Positions 9,369 through 18,744 of a stretch of 64,000 nucleotides of DNA are shown in pieces. Location of the stretch: the NCBI GenBank assembly GCA_947259095.1, contig CAMYLA010000031.1, positions 16,771-80,770 of the forward strand. The letters run 5' to 3'. Below the pieces are notes generated by a model. The model searched no databases. It was not told where the DNA came from and was given only the letters and a program-made list of their open reading frames with translations. Position numbers and translations under genes: made by a program. The number at the start of each line of letters is the position of its first letter. Positions within the stretch are counted from its first letter, which is position 1. Source of the stretch: an uncultured Acidimicrobiaceae bacterium. Lineage in GTDB: Bacteria; Actinomycetota; Acidimicrobiia; Acidimicrobiales; SZUA-35.

Positions 9369-10091
9369 CTAGTGGTCTGTCGCCGGAACGGTTCGAACAA
9401 CGACCCGGGACGGCCCGGGGTGGGCACCCTCGACGAACCAGGTCGAGCCGCTGCCGGCCAGCCTGGGGGTCAGTCCTGAGGCGGTTCCCAGCTCATCACG
9501 CCAGCGGGCCAGCTCCGGAACAACCGACAACGCCGCCGGTTCGAGGTCGTTGCCGGCGGCACCGGTGGGCCCCCGCAACTCGTCCCACCGTTGATAGATG
9601 GCGCCGGTCGGGCAGGGAACCGGTGGCGTCAACAGGGTGAAGGTCTTCGGTTCGAACCGCAGCGGTTCGACGACCTCACCGATCCCGGTCACCCGGGCTC
9701 GCCCGCCGACGGTGCAGAACGCAACATCGGCCCCCAGTGCCGCTGCCGCTTCCAGGTCATCGAAGCCGGCCCACCGCAGGACCGCACCGGCGTCGGACGA
9801 GCCACCTCCCAGACCGGCCCGGGACGGGATGCGTTTGGTGAGCACCACCGCCGCCGTCCGCCCGGCCAGAGCCAGCGCCCGCTGCACCAGGTTGTCCGGC
9901 CCGGTCGGGATGTCGGCCCCGCCGCCGACCACCGTCAGTCCGTGGCCACCCTCGACGAGTTCCAGGGTGTCGTAGAGATCGACGGTGACCATCTCGGCAT
10001 CGATCAGGTGGAGTCCGTCGTTGCGAAGACCGGTGAGCCGCAGGGACAGCGTGAGTTTTGCCGGGGCCGGCAACTCGATCGGTGAGCTCAC
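9369..10091 (-). CDS. ispE: 4-diphosphocytidyl-2-C-methyl-D-erythritol kinase
   Basis: GHMP kinase of the MEP isoprenoid pathway, phosphorylating the 2-hydroxyl of CDP-ME. 240 aa, short for the family (about 280-310), with PAPAKLTLSLRL near the N-terminus and the ATP loop IPSRAGLGGGSSDAGAVL. The C-terminal GHMP part (LAGSGSTWF) is present. The GTG at 10091 shares GTGA with the rsmA stop, indicating translational coupling. The rsmA-ispE pair is conserved in actinobacteria. Confidence 0.92.
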   Translation of the reverse strand: MSSPIELPAPAKLTLSLRLTGLRNDGLHLIDAEMVTVDLYDTLELVEGGHGLTVVGGGADIPTGPDNLVQRALALAGRTAAVVLTKRIPSRAGLGGGSSDAGAVLRWAGFDDLEAAAALGADVAFCTVGGRARVTGIGEVVEPLRFEPKTFTLLTPPVPCPTGAIYQRWDELRGPTGAAGNDLEPAALSVVPELARWRDELGTASGLTPRLAGSGSTWFVEGAHPGPSRVVVRTVPATDH

Positions 10092-11011
10092 GGGGCCACG
10101 GTAGCGAGGCGGGCCCAGTCCTCGACGGCCAGCTCCTCGGGGCGGACCGTCGGTTCGATCGCCGCCGCCTCCAACTGATCGATCGTCACCAAGCTCGCCA
10201 GGCTGCGACGCAACATCTTGCGCCGCTGACCGAACGAGGTTCGCACCAACTGTGACAGCCGGTCGAAGTCGGCGTCGACCCGGGGCCGGGGTGAACGATC
10301 GATGCGGACCAGAACCGATTCGACGTTTGGCCGGGGCACGAACAGCTCGTTGCCGACCGAACCGACGATGCGGGCCTCGGCCCAATACGACAGCAGCACC
10401 GATGGGATGCCGTAGGTCTTGGAGCCCGGGCCGGCAACCAGCCGCTCACCGGCCTCCCGCTGGACCATCACCAGCCACGAGACCAGCAGGGGCTCGGCCG
10501 CCAGGAGATCGAGGATCAGCGGGGTGGCGATGTTGTATGGCAGGTTGGCAACCACCTTGGCCGACCGACCGTCGAGCAGTCGGCCCCAGTCGACCTGGCG
10601 GACATCGGCGTTGACCAGCTGGACCGACCCCAACCGCCGTCCGCCTGCTTCGCCACCGGCCGCCACCTCCCGATCGGCCTCGCCCCCGGCCGCTGCGGTG
10701 GCGATCGGGTCGTCGGTCGGCGGCGGGTGGCCGGTGGTCTCCAGGTGGCCGACGACCTCCCGCAGGGCCGGCATGAGGTAGCGGTCGATCTCGATCGCCA
10801 CCACATCGGCGCCGGCCTGGCACAGCCCCAGGGTCAGCGACCCCAGGCCGGGCCCGATCTCGACCACCAGATCGCCGGGCTCGACCCCGGCCAACCGGAC
10901 GATCTTGTCGATCATGGACCGATCGGCGAGGAAGTTCTGGCCAAGGGCCCGGCTCGGGGTGAGGCCGTGTCGTTCCAGCAGCTGGTTGATGCCGGTGCGG
11001 GTCAGCGCCAT
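10088..11011 (-). CDS. rsmA: 16S rRNA (adenine1518/1519-N6)-dimethyltransferase
   Basis: KsgA-type SAM methyltransferase that dimethylates the two adjacent adenines near the 3' end of 16S rRNA. 307 aa. It shows LGQNFL near the start, the SAM loop VEIGPGLGSLT and catalytic motif NLPYNI. A Gly/Ala/Glu-rich insertion of about 35 residues (roughly 97-130) separates the acidic SAM strand from the NADV strand and looks like a lineage-specific loop. It lies 18 nt downstream of tatD and overlaps ispE by 4 nt. Confidence 0.96.
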   Translation of the reverse strand: MALTRTGINQLLERHGLTPSRALGQNFLADRSMIDKIVRLAGVEPGDLVVEIGPGLGSLTLGLCQAGADVVAIEIDRYLMPALREVVGHLETTGHPPPTDDPIATAAAGGEADREVAAGGEAGGRRLGSVQLVNADVRQVDWGRLLDGRSAKVVANLPYNIATPLILDLLAAEPLLVSWLVMVQREAGERLVAGPGSKTYGIPSVLLSYWAEARIVGSVGNELFVPRPNVESVLVRIDRSPRPRVDADFDRLSQLVRTSFGQRRKMLRRSLASLVTIDQLEAAAIEPTVRPEELAVEDWARLATVAP

Positions 11012-11029
11012 CGGAGGGCCCGGCCGCTG

Positions 11030-11791
11030 TCAGTCCAGGCCGAACAGGGCGGAGGCATTGGCGGTTGTGACCGCAGCGAACGCCTCGACCGGCTGGGCCA
11101 GCAGTTCGGCCAGGTACCGGCCGACCACTGCGACATTGGCCGGCTGGTTCGGCTTACCCCGATGCGGGACCGGGGCCAGGTACGGCGAGTCGGTTTCGAC
11201 GAGGATGCGATCCAGTGGGGTCACCGCCGCTGCCGCCCGTAGGTCGTCGGCGGTCTTGAAGGTGACGATGCCGCTGTAGGAGATGTAGGCGCCGCGGGCC
11301 AGCGCCGCTGCAGCCTCCTCGGGGCCGCCGGTGAAGCAGTGGAACACCGTTCTCGGGGGTGTGCCGTGCCGATCGAGGATCTCGAAGGTGTCGTCCCACG
11401 CCTCCCGGGTGTGGATGACCAGCGCCAGGTCGTGGTCGTGGGCCAGGTCGATCTGCCGGGCGAAAACGTCGGCCTGTTTGGCTCGGGGCGAGTGATCGTA
11501 GTGGTAATCGAGACCACACTCCCCCACCGCAACCACCTCCTGGAGAGCCAGGAGGTCGACGAGGCCGTCCAGGCCATCCTTGGCATCGTGGGGGTGCACG
11601 CCGGCGGTGGCCCAAACGTTGGGGAATCGACCGGCAACGGCAATTGCGGCAGCCGAATCGGCCACGGTGCAACCGACGGTCAACAGCCTGGTGACGCCCG
11701 CCGCCCCGGCGGCCTCGACGATCGACGCAGCGTCCTGATCGAGGGTGGTGAGATGGCAATGATTGTCGAACCACATGGGACCGCTGCTCAC
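11030..11791 (-). CDS. tatD: TatD-family metal-dependent DNase
   Basis: Amidohydrolase-fold nuclease of the TatD/YcfH family. 253 aa with the metal ligands visible: DNHCHL (HxH), GECGLDY (Glu), VIHTREAW (His), FHCFTG (His) and ETDSPYLAP (Asp). The known activity is 3'-5' exonuclease in repair and DNA turnover. First gene of tatD-rsmA-ispE on the minus strand. About 140 nt without a gene separate it from rmuC upstream. Confidence 0.95.
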   Translation of the reverse strand: MSSGPMWFDNHCHLTTLDQDAASIVEAAGAAGVTRLLTVGCTVADSAAAIAVAGRFPNVWATAGVHPHDAKDGLDGLVDLLALQEVVAVGECGLDYHYDHSPRAKQADVFARQIDLAHDHDLALVIHTREAWDDTFEILDRHGTPPRTVFHCFTGGPEEAAAALARGAYISYSGIVTFKTADDLRAAAAVTPLDRILVETDSPYLAPVPHRGKPNQPANVAVVGRYLAELLAQPVEAFAAVTTANASALFGLD

Positions 11792-11934
11792 CTCCTGAGC
11801 GCCGCTGGGCCCGGAGCCGCCGAGCCACGGTTCAGGCTAGCTCCGTCCCGCCGGCCTCATGGCCGCCTGCGCCGGGGCGGGCCGGCGCGCCCCGTTCGGG
11901 CGCTGCTCGGCGGGGATCGATGTCGGCGAGCAGC

Positions 11935-13086
11935 TCAGATCACCTGCCGGAGGGTCTGATCCGACCCGAGCCGAGTGTCCGGCAGACCGCCGTCGCGGAA
12001 GGCCTCCAGCTTCTCCAGCTGTCGTTCGAAGCTGCGTTTCCGGGTGCCGGACAGCTCGTCATAGGCACGTTGGGCCGAGTCGAGGCCCCGACCCATCTTC
12101 TCCATCGGTTCCTCCCAACGCTGCCACTGGACCCGCAGCTCGCCAAGCGCCCCGAGGATGTCGTGGCTGCGTCGCTCGACCATGAAGTTGTCGACCGCAT
12201 GGCGGATCACCGCCAGGACGGCGAACAATGTGGTCGGCGAGCACAGCACCACCTTGCGGGCCAGCGCAAAATCGATCAGGTCGGCATCGTGCTCGTGGAG
12301 GAAGCCGTAGACGCTCTCGTTCGGCACGAACAACAGCAGGTAGTCGACGGTGTGGCCGGGATCGACATAGCACCGTTCGGTCAGCTCCTTGACCCGGTTG
12401 CGCACGTCGCGCTGGAACGCCTTGGCCAACTGCTTTCGAGCGGCATCGTCATCGGCCTCCAACCAGCGGAGGTAGTTGTCGACCGGGAACTTCACATCCA
12501 TGTTGACCAGGTGACCGGTGGGCAGCGGGAAGGTGTAGTCGGGTACGCCGCCTCCGGCGTTCTTGGTCTGCTTCAGATAGCTTGTGCCTTCGAGGAAGCC
12601 GGCGGCCCGAAGCACATCCTCGGCCATGCGCTCCCCCCATTGCCCCCGAGCCTTGGGCGATGCCAGGGCCTCCCGGAGAGACCGTGTGGTATCGGCCAGG
12701 GCCGACGTGACCGCCATGGCCTGTTCGAGCCCGCTGGAGAGCTGGCCGGATTGCTCAGCCCGCTCCTTCTGCAGGCTGGCAACGAGATCTCCGACCCGGC
12801 GCAATTCGGACTCGACCGTGGCGACCTGATGATTGACCGATTCCCGTTCTCGCTCCAGCACCATCTTCCCCGCCGCCAGCTGATCACCGAGCTTCGACGA
12901 TGCCACCGACATCACGGTGTCGACCGTGGTTTGCAGGTTCTGTCCCTGTTCCGCCCGGAGCTGTTCTACCGCTCGGGCCGACACCAGTTCGGCCGTCTCC
13001 GAGGTGTGGCGACCGGCCATGAGCCAGCCGATGACCACACCGAGGGCGAGGGCAATCAGGACGGCGAGAAGCAGCGCGTAGAGCAT
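11935..13086 (-). CDS. rmuC: RmuC-family DNA recombination protein
   Basis: 383 aa. Residues 4-23 form a membrane segment (LLLAVLIALALGVVIGWLMA), followed by a long coiled-coil region to about 120 (RERESVNHQVATVESELRR). The conserved nuclease-like RmuC domain follows, with GQWGE, DYTFPLP, MDVKFPVDNY and LFVPNE blocks. RmuC limits sequence inversions in E. coli by an unresolved mechanism. It is the only copy here and is not closely packed with its neighbours. Confidence 0.93.
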   Translation of the reverse strand: MLYALLLAVLIALALGVVIGWLMAGRHTSETAELVSARAVEQLRAEQGQNLQTTVDTVMSVASSKLGDQLAAGKMVLERERESVNHQVATVESELRRVGDLVASLQKERAEQSGQLSSGLEQAMAVTSALADTTRSLREALASPKARGQWGERMAEDVLRAAGFLEGTSYLKQTKNAGGGVPDYTFPLPTGHLVNMDVKFPVDNYLRWLEADDDAARKQLAKAFQRDVRNRVKELTERCYVDPGHTVDYLLLFVPNESVYGFLHEHDADLIDFALARKVVLCSPTTLFAVLAVIRHAVDNFMVERRSHDILGALGELRVQWQRWEEPMEKMGRGLDSAQRAYDELSGTRKRSFERQLEKLEAFRDGGLPDTRLGSDQTLRQVI

Positions 13087-13152
13087 GGGATTCGACCCTA
13101 GGCAACCGGTGTGACAGCGAAGCCGGACCGCTGCCCTGCGGCCGGGGCGGGT

Positions 13153-14034
13153 TCAGCCGGGGGCAACCACCCGGCAGTTGGCCCAGCCGACGAGCCTGTC
13201 GGTCGAGGTGTCGACGATCTCGACCTTCACCAGGTGGCCGTCGCCATCGGTCCGCAGCAGCTCGGCGCCGGCCCGAGCCGGGCCGCGACCGGTCTGGTCG
13301 AGGAACCGGAAATGGAGATCGACGGTCCTGGAGCCGGGGCCGACCAGAGCCGCCCCCGAGACGTCCGCCAGCAGGGCGATCACCCCTCCCTGGAGGGTCC
13401 CGATGCTGTTGTTGACGAAGTCGCCACGATCCAGTTCCACGGTGCCGGTCGAGGGGTCGACGAGTCGGAATCCGCAGGCCGGCTCCAACGGGCGTTCGAG
13501 CAGCGGACCACTGCCGAGCCGGACCCATTCGCCCGGCCCGCCGGGGGTCCGGGTGCCGAGCGGGGCGGCGTCGCGACGGATTCGGGAGAACTCGATGGTC
13601 GATGACATGACCGGCTTGGCGTCGGCGGTGACCTCAACGGCCACCACCGTCGAGCGCTTCCCGGCTCGTAGCAGCCGGGTCGCCAACTCGATCGGACCGG
13701 CCTCGATGAGGTCCCGCTCATGGAGCCACACGTCGGCGGTGGCCAGCCAATCGCCCTCGGCGGTCCTGGCGGCCCTGGTTCCGGCCACCAGGTCGACGAT
13801 GGGCACGAGCGCACCGACCCCCGGCGGTTCCCCCCGGCGGCCGAGCAGATCGACATCGACCAGCGCCCGACCGATCATGGTGCGCTCGTCGGTCCAACAG
13901 ACCTCGATGCCCATGGCGCTGAGCACCTGACGAGGTGGGGGGTAGACCCCGGTCGTCACGCCGGCCCCGCTCCGGGCCGACGATCGACGCCGAGCCTCAC
14001 CGACCGCAGCCTCGCCGGGTCGGGATCGCAGCAC
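13153..14034 (-). CDS. Double-hotdog thioesterase-like protein
   Basis: 293 aa with two hotdog halves. Residues 50-165 hold a divergent half (LVPIVDLVAGTRAARTAEGDWLA). Residues 195-290 hold a PaaI-like half with DFVNNSIGTLQGGVIALLADVSG, where the central helix and GG turn are clear. Such proteins hydrolyse acyl-CoA thioesters or bind acyl groups; the substrate is unknown. The first 25 residues are Arg/Ser-rich and the true start may be the GTG of VTTGVYPPP or the internal Met of MGIEVCW. Confidence 0.75.
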   Translation of the reverse strand: MLRSRPGEAAVGEARRRSSARSGAGVTTGVYPPPRQVLSAMGIEVCWTDERTMIGRALVDVDLLGRRGEPPGVGALVPIVDLVAGTRAARTAEGDWLATADVWLHERDLIEAGPIELATRLLRAGKRSTVVAVEVTADAKPVMSSTIEFSRIRRDAAPLGTRTPGGPGEWVRLGSGPLLERPLEPACGFRLVDPSTGTVELDRGDFVNNSIGTLQGGVIALLADVSGAALVGPGSRTVDLHFRFLDQTGRGPARAGAELLRTDGDGHLVKVEIVDTSTDRLVGWANCRVVAPG

Positions 14035-14235
14035 AGCCGAGGTGGTGCGTCCGCCGCCCTGAACAGCGGGGCTGGATCGCAGAGGGCGGACAGGACGGGG
14101 ACACGCAAGCCTCCGAGCCTACGGAGCCCCCGGCCGGCAGGGCAAGACGATTCGCCCGACCCACCGACCGAGAGCCCCGGCGCCCCGAGACCGATTACCC
14201 GCATGGTGCCCGATCGCACCCCGTATGAGGCGAGA

Positions 14236-15939
14236 TCAGAGGACGGTGAACTCGATCCGCCGATTCTCGGCCTTGGCCGCCGAACTGTCGTTTGGTACCA
14301 GCGGCCGGTCCTCGCCGTAGCCCGCGGTCTCCAGCCGACCACCATCGATGCCACGGCTCTCCAGATAGGCCTTGACCGAGACGGCCCGGCGGCCGCTGAG
14401 ATCGAGATTGGCGTCGACCTTGCCGTCGTTGTCGGTGTGGCCACCGATCTCGACCCGGACGGCACCATTGTCGTCCAGGAACGCCGCCACCTCGTCGAGC
14501 ACCGCCCGGCCATCGGCGGTGATGCGATCCGAGCTGATGTCGAAGGTGACCGGGGCCAGATCGAGCAACCCGTTGATGGTGGCCCCGGCCGCCACAGCAC
14601 CGGTCGAGCCGTCGACTTCATCGCCCTCACCGGTCCCGGTGCCCTCCTCGAGCGCACCCTCGACAACGATGGCGTCGTCGATCGACAGCAGACCGGGGAC
14701 GGCGGTCACCGCGGCCAGGGCCGCGGTCCGGTCGATCTCGGCGCCGACGGTCCCGCTCAGAGCGGCGATGCGGTCGTCAACCACCCCGGAGACGGCGGAG
14801 CCCTCCAGGGCGGCATCGACCAGGACCTGAAGATCGTCGTCGGTTGGATCCGGGATCGAGCCGGCCTCGGTCGTCGATGGCGACACGGTTGACGTCGCCC
14901 GGTCGGCCTGATCGATGCCGTCACCATCGGTGCCATCGGTGCCATCGTCCACCGGGCCATCCACGGCGCCTTCGGCGGTGTCGACGTCGACCCGGGAGGT
15001 GCCGGCACCGGTTTCGGCCGTCCCGTCAGCACAGGTCGACAGCAGCCAGCCCAGGAACAGCACCAAGGTGGCCGCCCCCACCGCCCAGCGCAACCAGCTG
15101 AACCGGCTGGGCTGTCGACCGTCGGGCGATCGGGGGGCCGGCACCCCGCCGGCCACGACCTCTGCGTCGCCGTCGCCGGTCCTGTCGGCGGACCGGTCGC
15201 CGGGATCGAGCACCGGCGCTCTCTGGACACCCGTCGTCGAAGGTGTGGCCGGGTCCGTCCTGGCCGTGGTTGCCGCCCGGCCGGGAAACGAACCAACCAT
15301 CGCTGCGTCGGCGCCGCCGACACCACGTCCCGCACGTGCCGCCGCCCCGACCTCGACTCGGCCCGCTTCCAGCCGCAGGGCGTCGATCGAATCCAGCCGC
15401 CCGGCCTCGGCCAGAAGACGGTGCTCCGAGGCCAGCAGGTCGGCCACACCGTCGGGGTCGAGCCCGTCGTCGGCCCGCCGTTGCCCGAGCGCCAGGATCA
15501 CCAGCGGCACCAGGGTCGCCACCAGGTCAACGGTCATCGAGCGGCCCATCTCCACCGCCGCTGCGATGTCGCTGATCACATCATCACGATCATGGCCGAA
15601 CACGGACTGCAACAGCTCGTCGCTCCTGCGGCCCGCATCGACGTCGATGACCGGATCGCCGGCACCAACACTGCCGTCGGGGCGGGCACCGTCGTCCGAA
15701 CCGGCGTCGGCGGCGGTGATCACGATTGCGTCATCGCCACCGCCTTCGAGGAGCGCGCCGACGGTGGCCGGCCCGTCATCGAGCCCGGCCCGGGTTGCCA
15801 GTCCGGCGATGACGGCCGGAACGACCCGGTCCGCAGCCGATGTCGCGTGCGCCCGATCGGTACGGACCTGGTCTGCCAGCCTGTCGAGGCCGTCGTTCTC
15901 GGCGAGCAGGCCGAGAACCGTTTCGTTGAGGGAAAGCAT
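14236..15939 (-). CDS. DUF937-TM-BON-OmpA-like envelope protein
   Basis: 567 aa from ATG 15939, preceded by AAAGGTGGG. Residues 1-180 resemble DUF937 (LVPLVILALG near 143-152). After a low-complexity stretch comes one membrane helix at 285-302, then an acidic Asp/Gly/Thr linker, a BON-like domain (about 367-425, DDDLQVLVDAALEG) and an OmpA-like peptidoglycan-binding domain (455-567, IEIGGHTDN-type motif, LSGRRAVSVKAYL, GYGEDRP, ENRRIEF). The order TM-BON-OmpA recalls mycobacterial ArfA/Rv0899; the cytoplasmic DUF937 head is the unusual part. Predicted role: link between cell wall and membrane. Function unproven. Confidence 0.8.
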   Translation of the reverse strand: MLSLNETVLGLLAENDGLDRLADQVRTDRAHATSAADRVVPAVIAGLATRAGLDDGPATVGALLEGGGDDAIVITAADAGSDDGARPDGSVGAGDPVIDVDAGRRSDELLQSVFGHDRDDVISDIAAAVEMGRSMTVDLVATLVPLVILALGQRRADDGLDPDGVADLLASEHRLLAEAGRLDSIDALRLEAGRVEVGAAARAGRGVGGADAAMVGSFPGRAATTARTDPATPSTTGVQRAPVLDPGDRSADRTGDGDAEVVAGGVPAPRSPDGRQPSRFSWLRWAVGAATLVLFLGWLLSTCADGTAETGAGTSRVDVDTAEGAVDGPVDDGTDGTDGDGIDQADRATSTVSPSTTEAGSIPDPTDDDLQVLVDAALEGSAVSGVVDDRIAALSGTVGAEIDRTAALAAVTAVPGLLSIDDAIVVEGALEEGTGTGEGDEVDGSTGAVAAGATINGLLDLAPVTFDISSDRITADGRAVLDEVAAFLDDNGAVRVEIGGHTDNDGKVDANLDLSGRRAVSVKAYLESRGIDGGRLETAGYGEDRPLVPNDSSAAKAENRRIEFTVL

Positions 15940-16183
15940 GGGTGTGCCCACCTTTCGTGTCTGATTGCCCTGGCGAGGCTCCATCGGGGCGCGCGTCAAC
16001 AGGGCGGATCCGATCACTTCTGGTCGTTGCAGACTGCCCGAGTCGGCGTGTTGGAGCCCGCTGCCGATTGCGGTCCACAGCATAGTCCTCGCCGCAGGCC
16101 GGCCGCTGCGTTTCGCCACAGGCTGTACGACCCGGCCCGCACCTCCGGCGTCCGCCGAGCGTCGATCGCAGCCCGCGGCTGGT

Positions 16184-18322
16184 CTAGGCCCGTCCCCCTC
16201 GGGACCCCAGTGGCCGAACGGCGACACGGTTGTCGTGATAGACGGCGCCCCGGCCCATGTCGGAGTCTCGTTCGGCCACGGTGTTGTTGACCCCCATCCG
16301 CCACCACCCCTTGGTGGTGACCGCAAGACCGGGTCGAGTGTCATGGCCGAGCCGGAGGGTTGCGACGAACGAGCCCCGGTCGTTGAACACCTCGACATCG
16401 GCCCCGTCCACCAACCCGTCCCGCTCGCCATCATCGGGGTGCACGGTGACGACCGGCTTGCCGGTACGGGACGTGGTGCGGTCGGTTCCGGCGAAGACCG
16501 AGTTGATGTGCCAGTCGCTGGCTGCGGCCACGAGGTCATAGCCGCCGGAGGCGGGGTCATAGCCGCCGGAGGCGGGGTCGTCGTCGGTCCGGCCCACCTC
16601 GACCGGGGCCCGGTAGGTGGGCAACAGCCCCTGGTGCTCCCGGTCGGCCTTCTCCGAGGCGAACTCGAACCGGCCGGACGGCGTCGGGAATCGTTCGGCG
16701 AAGGGCAGGTACGGCGGCGCGGTTTCCGGCAATCGGGCCCACCCCGTCACCGACAGGGTCTCGACGGTGATCCCGGCCTCGGCAAAAGCCTTGGTGTCGA
16801 GCAGCGCCGCCACCAGGTCGAGATCGGATGCGTACAGCGCCGGTTCGTCGAGGCCCATGGCTCGGGCCAGCCTCCGGAACATCTCGGTGTGGGGCAGGCA
16901 CTCCCCCGGCGGGGCCACCGCAGGCCGATTGAGGTGGACGTACAGGTGGGAGAACGAGTCGCTGATCTCGAGTTGCTCGTGCTGCATCGTCGATGGCAAC
17001 ACGATGTCGGCGTAGTCGGTTGTCTCGGTGTGGAACAGCTCGGCGACGACGGTGAACAGGTCGGGCCGGGACAGACCGGCCCGCACCGCCCCAACATCGG
17101 GATTGGAGACCACGGGATTGGCGCCGTAGACGAACAACGCCTCGACCGGCGGATCGTCGAGCTCGGCCAGGTTCGACGCCAGCCGGGTCATCGCCAGGTG
17201 GCGGGGCCGATGGCCGAGGTCGACACCGGCCGCCCGGTCGGTGTTGAACCGGTAGGGGCCGGAGGTGGAATAGACCAACCCCCCTCCCCGCCGGTCGAAG
17301 GCCCCGGTCAATGCCGGGAGGCAGGACACGATTCGAGCGGTCTGGCCTCCGTTGGCGTGCCGCTGCATTCCCTGACCGAGCTTGATGGCCAGCGGGGCCC
17401 GGGCCCCGATCACCTCGGCCAGCCGCTCGACCTCGGCCACCGCCAACCCACAGGTCCGGGCCGTCAGGGTGGGGGTCCAGCGCTCGACCGATGCGGCGAA
17501 GCGGTCGAAGCCGATTGTCCGGTGCTCGACGAAGTCGACGTCTCTGGCGCCGGCCCGGATGAGCGATCGACACAGCCCCAGGGCCAGCGCCCCATCGGTC
17601 CCCACCCGGGGCGCCACATGGAGGTCGGCCCGCGCTGCGGTCCTGGTTCGGACCGGATCGATCACCACCACCGGTGCCCCACCGGCCCTGGCCTGCTCAA
17701 CGAACGGCCACAGGTGCTGATTGGCCACCAGCGTGTTGGAGCCCCAGATGACCACCGTGCCGGCATGGGCGATGTCCTCGGGGTCGAAGCCGGTGGCGGT
17801 GCCCATCGAGTAGCCGAGGCCGACATGGCCGCTGACCGAACAGATCGTGACCTGGTGGCCGGAGACGCCGAGGTGGTGCCACAGTCTCGACCCGGCAGGC
17901 AACGCCGCCCCCTGGACCCAGCCGACGTTGCCGGTCCCGGCAAAGGGCCAGATTGCCGCCGGGCCGCGCCGCTCGATGATGGTCGAGAATCGCTCGGCGA
18001 TCTCGGCCAGTGCGTCGTCCCACGAGATCGACTCGAACGCCTCGTCGGGGCGGTGACCCGGCCCCTTCGGTCGGATCCTCCGCAGGGGGTGGAGCAGCCG
18101 CCCCGGCTCGGCAGCGTAGTCCAGCCAGGGGTTGACCTTCTTACACAGCCCTCCTCTGGTGAACGGGTGGTCGGGATTACCCCGGAGCTTGGTGGCGACG
18201 CCGTCGGACACGGTGACGATCCACGAGCAGCCGTCCGGGCAGTCGAGCGGGCAGGCCCCGACCACGTCGCCGTCGGTCGGCGGTGCCGACGGTGAGCTGG
18301 TCGGCCACGGCGGGTCGTTCAC
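16184..18322 (-). CDS. Molybdopterin-dependent oxidoreductase, uncharacterised MopB group
   Basis: 712 aa of the DMSO reductase/formate dehydrogenase superfamily. A 4Fe-4S site is formed by CPLDCPDGC and the later GGLCKK cysteine; Mo-bis-MGD binding blocks include VIWGSNTLVANQHLWPF and VYGANPVVSNPD, with a C-terminal beta-barrel (TVHPDDGERDGLVDGADVEV). The segment ICSVSGHVGLGY stands where the Mo ligand is expected, so the ligand is not obvious. It has no Tat signal, so it is probably cytoplasmic. The ATG overlaps the S4 gene stop by 4 nt. A 7-residue in-frame duplication lies near residue 585. Electron partners are not encoded nearby. Confidence 0.85.
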   Translation of the reverse strand: MNDPPWPTSSPSAPPTDGDVVGACPLDCPDGCSWIVTVSDGVATKLRGNPDHPFTRGGLCKKVNPWLDYAAEPGRLLHPLRRIRPKGPGHRPDEAFESISWDDALAEIAERFSTIIERRGPAAIWPFAGTGNVGWVQGAALPAGSRLWHHLGVSGHQVTICSVSGHVGLGYSMGTATGFDPEDIAHAGTVVIWGSNTLVANQHLWPFVEQARAGGAPVVVIDPVRTRTAARADLHVAPRVGTDGALALGLCRSLIRAGARDVDFVEHRTIGFDRFAASVERWTPTLTARTCGLAVAEVERLAEVIGARAPLAIKLGQGMQRHANGGQTARIVSCLPALTGAFDRRGGGLVYSTSGPYRFNTDRAAGVDLGHRPRHLAMTRLASNLAELDDPPVEALFVYGANPVVSNPDVGAVRAGLSRPDLFTVVAELFHTETTDYADIVLPSTMQHEQLEISDSFSHLYVHLNRPAVAPPGECLPHTEMFRRLARAMGLDEPALYASDLDLVAALLDTKAFAEAGITVETLSVTGWARLPETAPPYLPFAERFPTPSGRFEFASEKADREHQGLLPTYRAPVEVGRTDDDPASGGYDPASGGYDLVAAASDWHINSVFAGTDRTTSRTGKPVVTVHPDDGERDGLVDGADVEVFNDRGSFVATLRLGHDTRPGLAVTTKGWWRMGVNNTVAERDSDMGRGAVYHDNRVAVRPLGSRGGRA
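16534..16579. repeat. 21-bp tandem duplication inside the molybdopterin oxidoreductase gene
   Basis: Two consecutive copies of a 21-bp unit add the second of two DPASGGY heptapeptides in frame. It lies just before the C-terminal barrel domain, probably in a surface loop, and looks like recent replication slippage. Confidence 0.85.
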
Positions 18323-18744
18323 CGTCGACCCCTGAGCCGGTCGATGTCCCGCCGTTCCTTCTTGGTCGGTCGACCTTCACCTCGGCTGCGGGCCCCACCG
18401 GGCGGCGCCAGGACCGGATCGGCTCTCGTCGGCCTCGGGGGCGACTGATCATCGACGCACTGCTCGACCAGCTTGGCGCCGATCCGCTTCTCGACCAGCG
18501 CCGTGGCCCGGTAGACGATGAGCCGGTCTCCCCGCCGGGCCTCGACGACGTCGCCGACGGCGATCTTGGTCGCCGGCTTTGCCGGCTCGTCGTTGACCTT
18601 GACCCGCCCGGAGGTGCAGGCCGAAGTGGCGGCGGTCCTGGTCTTGAACACACGAACCGCCCACAGCCACTTGTCGACCCTGACCGTTCCGGTTCGCTTC
18701 CCTGGGCCGCCTTCTGGCCGGTCAGAGCTTGGTCGAGAGCTCAT
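18319..18744 (-). CDS. S4-domain RNA-binding protein (Hsp15/RqcP type)
   Basis: 141 aa. The S4 domain spans about residues 20-95 (VRVDKWLWAVRVFKTR, GRVKVNDEPAKPATKI, GDVVEARRG). Arg/Lys-rich tails flank it. The family includes HslR and RqcP, which bind 50S subunits carrying stalled nascent chains. Its ATG lies 23 nt inside the rsmI 3' end, and its stop overlaps the molybdopterin oxidoreductase start by 4 nt, so rsmI, this gene and the oxidoreductase may be co-transcribed. The start could also be the downstream GTG of VRVDKWLW. Confidence 0.88.
   Translation of the reverse strand: MSSRPSSDRPEGGPGKRTGTVRVDKWLWAVRVFKTRTAATSACTSGRVKVNDEPAKPATKIAVGDVVEARRGDRLIVYRATALVEKRIGAKLVEQCVDDQSPPRPTRADPVLAPPGGARSRGEGRPTKKERRDIDRLRGRR

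Noticed and set aside
15965..18295. A 776-codon + strand frame
   Set aside because: Antisense to the molybdopterin oxidoreductase, with His/Gly/Arg-rich sequence and no domain.
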